Of a stretch of 64,000 nt of DNA, positions 59,242-64,000 are shown one piece after another. The notes under the pieces are model-generated. The model saw nothing but the letters and a program-made list of their open reading frames with translations, did not search any database and was not told the origin of the DNA. The stretch lies in the NCBI RefSeq assembly GCF_900582625.1, contig NZ_UTIQ01000199.1, positions 62,001 to 126,000 on the forward strand, read 5' to 3'. The first letter of the stretch is position 1. Each line of letters opens with the position of its first letter. Both the position numbers and the translations under genes were made by a program. This stretch comes from Pseudomonas viridiflava. GTDB taxonomy: Bacteria; Pseudomonadota; Gammaproteobacteria; Pseudomonadales; Pseudomonadaceae.

Positions 59242-59529
59242 TCAGGGTTTTTCGTACGGCGGGTACTCATCGCTTGGCGCGCGCTTCTCAGCCCGTGGGT
59301 CCGGCGCATCGTCGGGAATGCGCGGTGGATGCCTCGGGTCGATTTGCGGATCGGCAAGGTCCGGCGAATCAGGATCGAAGTCCGCTTCGGAATCGACCTG
59401 CTTGCCGGCTTGCTGACGCGGATACCCGGGAAGGCCCCGGGTATCGGCCGGCGTGTCCTGAGCGGGCCACTGCTCGGCGTCGAGCGTGGCGCCGTCACGA
59501 TCCGGCGGCGCGGTGTGTTGAGCGTTCAT
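59242..59529 (-). CDS. Pro/Asp-rich low-complexity protein
   Basis: A 95-residue hydrophilic protein composed mainly of P, D, A, R and E (DPDSPDLADPQIDPRHPPRI), probably disordered. A strong GGAGG five bases before the ATG supports translation. No family recognised. It lies after the DUF4142 gene on the same strand. Confidence 0.6.
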   Translation of the reverse strand: MNAQHTAPPDRDGATLDAEQWPAQDTPADTRGLPGYPRQQAGKQVDSEADFDPDSPDLADPQIDPRHPPRIPDDAPDPRAEKRAPSDEYPPYEKP

Positions 59530-59545
59530 ACAACCTCCGCTGGGC

Positions 59546-60049
59546 TTAGTGGTCGTGCTTGGCTTTCAACTGTTTGGCCATTTCCAGGTGATGTTCCAGG
59601 GCGGGCAGCTTCTCTTTGGCGAAGGCTTGCAGCTCTGGGTTTTCTTTGGACTCGGCTTGTTTCTTGAACAGCTCGATGGTCTGTTCGTGGGCGGCTACCT
59701 GGTTGCCGGCGTAGCCCTTATCGAACGACTCGTCGCGCATTTCCAGCAGCAGCTTTTTGGCTTTGTCGATCATCGACGCTTCGTCTGGCACTTCGATGTT
59801 CTGCTTCTTGGCCAGGGCGGTGAGCTCTTGATTCACCTTGGTGTGGTCCGCCTGCATGGTGGTGGCGAACTCGCGCACGTCGGTGCTTTTGCTTTTTTCC
59901 AGCGCCAGCTTGGCGGCTTCAATTTCCAGGATGCCGCCCTGGGTGGCGTTTTCAACGAAGGAGTTCGACTCGGCGGCCACTGCACTTGCCAGGGCGCTGA
60001 AGCTGAAAACGCAAGCCAGACCGAAGTGTTTGAGCGGGGTAGTGTTCAT
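59546..60049 (-). CDS. DUF4142 exported protein
   Basis: A 167-residue protein with signal peptide (LKHFGLACVFSFSALASAVAA) and the helical DUF4142 domain (SFVENATQGGILEIEAAKLA, then VREFATTMQADHTKVNQELT), a four-helix bundle often found in stress-induced envelope proteins; the C-terminus is His-rich (KAKHDH). ATG 60049 with GGAG about eight bases upstream; the frame continues to a GTG at 60064. Confidence 0.87.
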   Translation of the reverse strand: MNTTPLKHFGLACVFSFSALASAVAAESNSFVENATQGGILEIEAAKLALEKSKSTDVREFATTMQADHTKVNQELTALAKKQNIEVPDEASMIDKAKKLLLEMRDESFDKGYAGNQVAAHEQTIELFKKQAESKENPELQAFAKEKLPALEHHLEMAKQLKAKHDH

Positions 60050-60228
60050 TCCATTTTTCTCCACTGTGACGCGAACGGGTCGTCGCTAATAAGTGGACGG
60101 GTGGGTTTGGCGGAAGGTTTCGATTATTTGCTGAGCGGTACGGTGGGGTGAGTTCGGGTAGGTTTTTTTTGGTTTTTAAGCGCATGCACGCTGGAGGGGT
60201 TTAGACGAGTACCGATACATGAACGAGC

Positions 60229-60391
60229 CTGGATTCCCGCCTGCGCGGGAATGACGGTGGTCTTTAATGCGACGTCGTTATTCTCGCGCAGGCGGCGGTC
60301 CGACGATTCGGGATTCGGGATTCGGGATTCGGGCTTGGACGAAGCTGTACGGAAAAATCACCGTCATCCCCGCGCAGGCGGGGATCCAGGC
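60229..60391. repeat. Extragenic palindromes and a GATTCGG tandem tract
   Basis: Two palindromes of the CCCGCxxGCGGG type (60231-60256 and 60362-60391) flank four tandem GATTCGG units (60304-60332). The intergenic space (60050-60448) holds no gene. Confidence 0.65.
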
Positions 60392-60448
60392 TTGCATGCC
60401 GAACCCCGATTTTGACCACGCGGCAGCGATGAGTGGCACGCCACCGCA

Positions 60449-62638
60449 CTAACCCCCGCCATTCAGCGCCGCACTCAACATCTGCGCCACCTGTTCAGCC
60501 GAGTACGGTTTGCGCAGAAACGCGAAACCCTGGAAGCCTCCGGCGGACAACGTCTGGCTGTAACCGGAGGTGAGAATAATGGGCAGACCGGGGCGGCGGC
60601 GGCGCAGTTCGGTGGCCAGGTTCAGGCCGCCAATGCCGGGCATCATCACGTCAGAAAACACGGCGTCGAATTCCAGCGCCTCAGGCCCCATGCGTTGCAG
60701 GGCTTCTTCGGCGGTGCTGGCCCAGGTTACGTCGTAGCCCAGGTCTTGCAGCATGTCGGCGGCAAAGCTGCCGATCTCGCGGTTGTCTTCCACCACCAGC
60801 ACTCGCTGCCGCGCACCATGCAGGGTCTGTAGCATCGGTGGTGGGGCAGGTTCAGTAAGCCCGGCTTGCGCTTCCACCTGCGGCAGAAACAGGGTGAACG
60901 TGGTGCCTTGCCCAGGCACGGAGTACACGTCGACGTCGCCGCCCGATTGCTTGGCAAAGCCAAACACTTGCGACAGGCCAAGACCAGTGCCCTGGCCAAT
61001 TTCCTTGGTGGTGAAGAAGGGTTCGAATATTCGCGACATCACCGCTGGGGCGATTCCGGCACCGGTGTCGGTAACGGCAATCGCGGCCAGCAAGCCGGCC
61101 TCGGCCGCTGACTGGGAGGCCGATGGCATGCGCTGGTTGCACGTCAGGCGCACCGTCAGCTGGCCTTCGCCGCCCATGGCGTCGCGGGCGTTGATGGCCA
61201 TGTTGATCAGCGCGGTTTCCAATTGACCGAGATCTGCCCGGACAAAACAGGGCTGCCTTGGCAATTCCAGCACCACTTGAATGCGCGCACCGGCGGCGGA
61301 GTCGAGCATGTCGTGCAAGGCCTCCAGGCGTTGGCCCACTTCGAACACTTGCGGATGCAGCGGCTGGCGCCGGGCAAAGGCCAGCAGTTGGCCAGTGAGC
61401 TTGGCGCCGCGCTCAATGGTGTTGGAGATGGTGTCGATGTAGCGGTTGCGGCGTTCCAGCGGCAGATCGGTGCGGCGCAAGAAGTGGATCGAGGAGCGGA
61501 TGATGGTCAGCAGGTTGTTGAAGTCATGGGCCACGCCGCCGGTGAGTTGTCCGATGGCCTCCAATTTCTGCGCCTGGCGCAGCTCTGCTTCGGTTTCGAC
61601 CAGCCGCGCCGTGCGCTCCTGCACCCGTTCTTCCAGGGTGCTGTTGAGCGTGGCCAGCGCGTTCACCGCTTCACGTAGTTCGGCGTCGGCGCGCACTCGC
61701 TCGATGTGCGCCCACGAACGCTCAGTCACTTCGCGAAGCAGGCCCAGGTCTGCGTCGGTCCACTGCCGGGGCACGTTGTCGTGAATAGCCATCAAGGCCG
61801 TGAGGCGGCCATCTTTGATCAGCGGCATGCAAATGGTTGCCGTGATGCCCAGGGCCTGAAATGCCGCCGATTCGTGGCTGGGCAGCTCGCTTAGGTTGTC
61901 GTGGATGATCAACGGGAAGCCGGCGTTCAGGTTGCGCACGGCCAGTTCGCCGAAGTCTGCCAGACGGTAAATACCCAGAATGTGCGGCGAGCCGGGCGCT
62001 GCCCAATCGCCGCGAATGGTGAAGCCGTCCTCATCGGCATGCATGTCGGCGTAGGCGCAATTCGACAGCCCCAACTGCTGGGCCAACATGCGCGTGGTGG
62101 CGGCCAGAATCACATCGGCACTGGTGGCCGTTGCCACCGCACGCCCGAGGCCATCGAGAAAGGCCAGGCGCTGGTTGGCGACCACCGTGGCCGTGGTTTC
62201 AGCCACGGTGTCGAGGATGCCAACGACCTTGCCGGTGTGGTCGCGAATGGGGCTGTAGCAAAAGGTGAAGTAGGCCTGTTCAGGCGCGCCACCGCGCTCG
62301 ATCAGCAGCGGGAAATCTTCCAGGTAGGTGGCTTGGCCTGCAAAAGCGGCGTCGGCGAAGGCGCTGATATCGGGCCACGCTTCGCTCCACACGTCGCTGA
62401 ACGAGCGGCCCAACGCAGAGGGTTTATTGCCGAGAATTTGATTGAAGGCTTGGTTGTGCAGGGTAGTGAGGCTGTCGCCCCAAACGATGGCTTGCGGGAA
62501 GCTGGAACCGAGGCTCAGGGCAACGGTGGTTTTCAACACATCAGGCCAATCCTCGATCGGCCCCAGCGGCGACGAGGCCCAGTCGTAGGCTCGAATCCGC
62601 TCCACCATCTGCTCGTCACCTTTGAGCCACTGCGCCAT
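60449..62638 (-). CDS. PAS-GAF hybrid histidine kinase
   Basis: A 729-residue soluble kinase with a C-terminal receiver. PAS at ~10-155 (YDWASSPLGPIEDWPDVLKT), GAF at ~165-320, a coiled linker, HisKA with phospho-His in QLTGGVAHDFNNLLTIIRSS, HATPase (DTGAGIAP and GTGLGLSQVFG) and a receiver with Asp in VFSDVMMPGIGG, ending near the stop. Cytoplasmic, no membrane helix. ATG 62638 (MAQWLKGDEQ) with GGGGA close upstream; an upstream TTG frame exists. A DNA-binding partner is not adjacent. Confidence 0.88.
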   Translation of the reverse strand: MAQWLKGDEQMVERIRAYDWASSPLGPIEDWPDVLKTTVALSLGSSFPQAIVWGDSLTTLHNQAFNQILGNKPSALGRSFSDVWSEAWPDISAFADAAFAGQATYLEDFPLLIERGGAPEQAYFTFCYSPIRDHTGKVVGILDTVAETTATVVANQRLAFLDGLGRAVATATSADVILAATTRMLAQQLGLSNCAYADMHADEDGFTIRGDWAAPGSPHILGIYRLADFGELAVRNLNAGFPLIIHDNLSELPSHESAAFQALGITATICMPLIKDGRLTALMAIHDNVPRQWTDADLGLLREVTERSWAHIERVRADAELREAVNALATLNSTLEERVQERTARLVETEAELRQAQKLEAIGQLTGGVAHDFNNLLTIIRSSIHFLRRTDLPLERRNRYIDTISNTIERGAKLTGQLLAFARRQPLHPQVFEVGQRLEALHDMLDSAAGARIQVVLELPRQPCFVRADLGQLETALINMAINARDAMGGEGQLTVRLTCNQRMPSASQSAAEAGLLAAIAVTDTGAGIAPAVMSRIFEPFFTTKEIGQGTGLGLSQVFGFAKQSGGDVDVYSVPGQGTTFTLFLPQVEAQAGLTEPAPPPMLQTLHGARQRVLVVEDNREIGSFAADMLQDLGYDVTWASTAEEALQRMGPEALEFDAVFSDVMMPGIGGLNLATELRRRRPGLPIILTSGYSQTLSAGGFQGFAFLRKPYSAEQVAQMLSAALNGGG

Positions 62639-62809
62639 GTGTCCCCATCCGTAGCCAATCAAACACGTCTATTTCGTGGCGTTCCTTATACCGTCCTACA
62701 CCCAGGCATCCAAGTCGAAGGTGAAAACGCTGATAGGCAGTGCGGCATGTCGCACACGCCTGCTGATCTATAGTCAATCGGTAACGATTCGGCAAAACAG
62801 GGGTGTGCG

Positions 62810-63541
62810 GTGAGAGCAATGTTCTGGGCTGTGGTCTGGCTTGTGCACAGTGCGGCGGCATCGGCTGCTGAAGACATCACCTTGTTTTGCTACCAGAACA
62901 AACCGCCGTACGTGGTGGATTACGCCGCTCAAAAAGGGCTGTATTTCGACCTGGCGCAGCGGCTGGAAGCGCTGATGCCGGATTACCACTTCGCCGTGCG
63001 CGAGATTCCTCGCCGGCGCCTGGATCGTCAGTTGAACGAGGGCCGGCTGCCGGGGCTGGTGCTCGGCGTGAGCCCGGCGTGGTTTCCCAATTCGCCTGCT
63101 TTTACGCTGACCGAGCCGTTTATCGATGACGTCAATTTGCTGGTGTCGCGCAACAGCGGCGAGGTCTCACGGCTCACGCTTGCCACGCTGCAGGGGCATC
63201 GCTTGGGCTTGGTGGCCGGGCACTATTACCCGGAGCTGACGCCGCTGCTGACGAGTGGATCGGTCAGTCGACAAGACAGCGTGGATGAGCGCGTCAATGT
63301 CGAACGCCTGCAACGCGGCTGGATCGATGCCACCGTTGTCGGCAAGCGCACGCTGGAGTTTTTCTGGTTTGAACGACCGGTTCTGCAGGCCCAGTTGTTT
63401 GTTGCCGGGCCGCTGAGTCGCTATCAGCGTCACCTATTGGTGCCCACTGCCTACGCACGCTTAGTGCCGGCGCTGAACAAGGCCATCGAGGCGCTGGATG
63501 ACGACGAAGCGTGGCAGGCGAGGGTGGCGGCTTATCGTTAG
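62810..63541 (+). CDS. Periplasmic amino-acid-type solute-binding protein (SBP_bac_3)
   Basis: A 243-residue protein with a signal peptide (MRAMFWAVVWLVHSAAASAAE) and a type II periplasmic binding fold (ITLFCYQNKPPYVVDYAAQ, then LYFDLAQRLEALMPDYHF). No permease or kinase domain follows, so it may be an orphan binding protein or a sensor partner; divergent from the hybrid kinase, which makes a functional pair conceivable. GTG 62810 has AGGGG six bases upstream. Confidence 0.82.
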   Translation: MRAMFWAVVWLVHSAAASAAEDITLFCYQNKPPYVVDYAAQKGLYFDLAQRLEALMPDYHFAVREIPRRRLDRQLNEGRLPGLVLGVSPAWFPNSPAFTLTEPFIDDVNLLVSRNSGEVSRLTLATLQGHRLGLVAGHYYPELTPLLTSGSVSRQDSVDERVNVERLQRGWIDATVVGKRTLEFFWFERPVLQAQLFVAGPLSRYQRHLLVPTAYARLVPALNKAIEALDDDEAWQARVAAYR

Positions 63542-63571
63542 CCGCCACGGCCTGCTTTTAAAGCTCAAAAA

Positions 63572-63597
63572 GCATCGAGGCTAAAGCCTCTCCCACA
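63572..63597. repeat. Single REP unit (GAGGCTAAAGCCTCTCCCAC)
   Basis: Same subtype as the doublet at 13374-13442, here alone between convergent genes. Confidence 0.7.
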
Positions 63598-63618
63598 GAC
63601 GGCGTGGTTTGGGCAGGT

Positions 63619-64000
63619 CTAGGCAGGGTTCGCCTTGGCGCGGCGAACCACGATGGCGCCAATTATCAGGCCGAGCGTCGCGGCAATGGCCGAGGCGAGC
63701 AGCACACCGAGCTTGGCGGCACTGAGCAGGCCATCGTCGGTAAAGGCCAGTGAGGCAATGAATATCGACATGGTGAAGCCGATGCCCGCCAGGCAGCCGA
63801 TCAAGCCCAGCCACGACCACGTCATGCCCGGCGGCAGCACGCACCAGCCCAAGCGCACCAGCAGCCAGGTGCTGAACATCACGCCAATCGGCTTGCCAAT
63901 CACCAGCGCACACAGCACGCCGAACATCACCGTCAGCGAGGCTGAATTGTTGAGGTCGACGCCGCCGAGGCTGACGCCCGCGTTAGCCAGCGCGAACAAC
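63619..64000 (-). CDS. nhaA: Na+/H+ antiporter NhaA, C-terminal part (cut by window end)
   Basis: The last ~127 residues are in the window: several membrane helices including [20 protein letters not shown] and [20 protein letters not shown], the typical C-terminal segment of NhaA. The N-terminal part with the Asp pair of the ion site lies outside. It exchanges Na+ for H+ at alkaline pH. The reading frame remains open to base 64000. Confidence 0.88.
   Translation of the reverse strand, partial: LFALANAGVSLGGVDLNNSASLTVMFGVLCALVIGKPIGVMFSTWLLVRLGWCVLPPGMTWSWLGLIGCLAGIGFTMSIFIASLAFTDDGLLSAAKLGVLLASAIAATLGLIIGAIVVRRAKANPA

Noticed and set aside
60304..60332. Four tandem GATTCGG units considered as a CRISPR or iteron start
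   Set aside because: No spacers, only 7-base units, no cas or rep gene nearby; more likely a simple slippage repeat.

Overview
The window looks like a Pseudomonas chromosome, most probably from the P. fluorescens/P. putida side of the genus. The evidence is gene content (DacB, YggL, UppP, CorA, NhaA, a TriABC-like pump, DUF4892, DUF945 and DUF3182 proteins, many c-di-GMP enzymes), high GC, and REP-type extragenic palindromes with the core GTAGGAGCGGCTTTAGCC. No rRNA, CRISPR array or IS transposase is visible. This assignment is inference from family recognition; no database search was run.

Bases 1-28,000 are ordinary core-type genome. In order they hold: an alpha/beta-hydrolase tail, DUF4892, AI-2E-family permease, DUF945/YdgA, a diguanylate cyclase, dacB, yggL, a large membrane HD-GYP protein, a dGTPase-like/FUSC pair, an EAL protein, a yqjD-yqjE-yqjK-like envelope operon, an ammonium transporter behind a convincing sigma-54 promoter, a chemoreceptor with an unknown partner gene, uppP coupled to a SnoaL-AraC regulator, an amine oxidase/cupin/polyamine-binding-protein set, corA, an acyltransferase and a crotonase.

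Bases 28,028-28,117 are tRNA-Ser(GGA). A 10.2-kb integrative element is inserted at its 3' end. It is bounded by a 21-bp direct repeat (28,098-28,118 and 38,321-38,341), has its own tyrosine integrase next to the right end, and has 13-bp-spaced TTGTACCCC repeats just inside both ends that look like integrase arm sites. The cargo is a run of small or membrane proteins (Rap1a/Tai-like protein, 2-TM proteins resembling abortive-infection proteins), a serine recombinase with a three-subsite res-like region upstream, and a set of unknown genes around a zinc-ribbon/HNH-like protein with a cluster of stem-loops. No conjugation, capsid or packaging gene is present. Right of attR lies a truncated second integrase, so the site appears to have been occupied more than once.

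Bases 39,300-49,810 hold a natural EgtB-EgtD fusion (ergothioneine pathway) and then a comparatively AT-rich two-component cluster: REC-EAL, REC-HPT, NarL/BvgA-type regulator, two stand-alone receivers and a 1134-residue BvgS-like hybrid kinase. The layout recalls the P. aeruginosa Roc/Sad system, but three of the receivers lack the phospho-acceptor Asp.

Bases 49,800-64,000 return to core-like genes: an alpha/beta hydrolase and DUF3182 protein, a TriABC-like RND pump with two adaptors, a Rieske/FAD reductase, small envelope or stress proteins, a PAS-GAF hybrid kinase, a periplasmic solute-binding protein and the C-terminus of NhaA running off the end. The window carries four c-di-GMP turnover enzymes (GGDEF, HD-GYP and two EAL).
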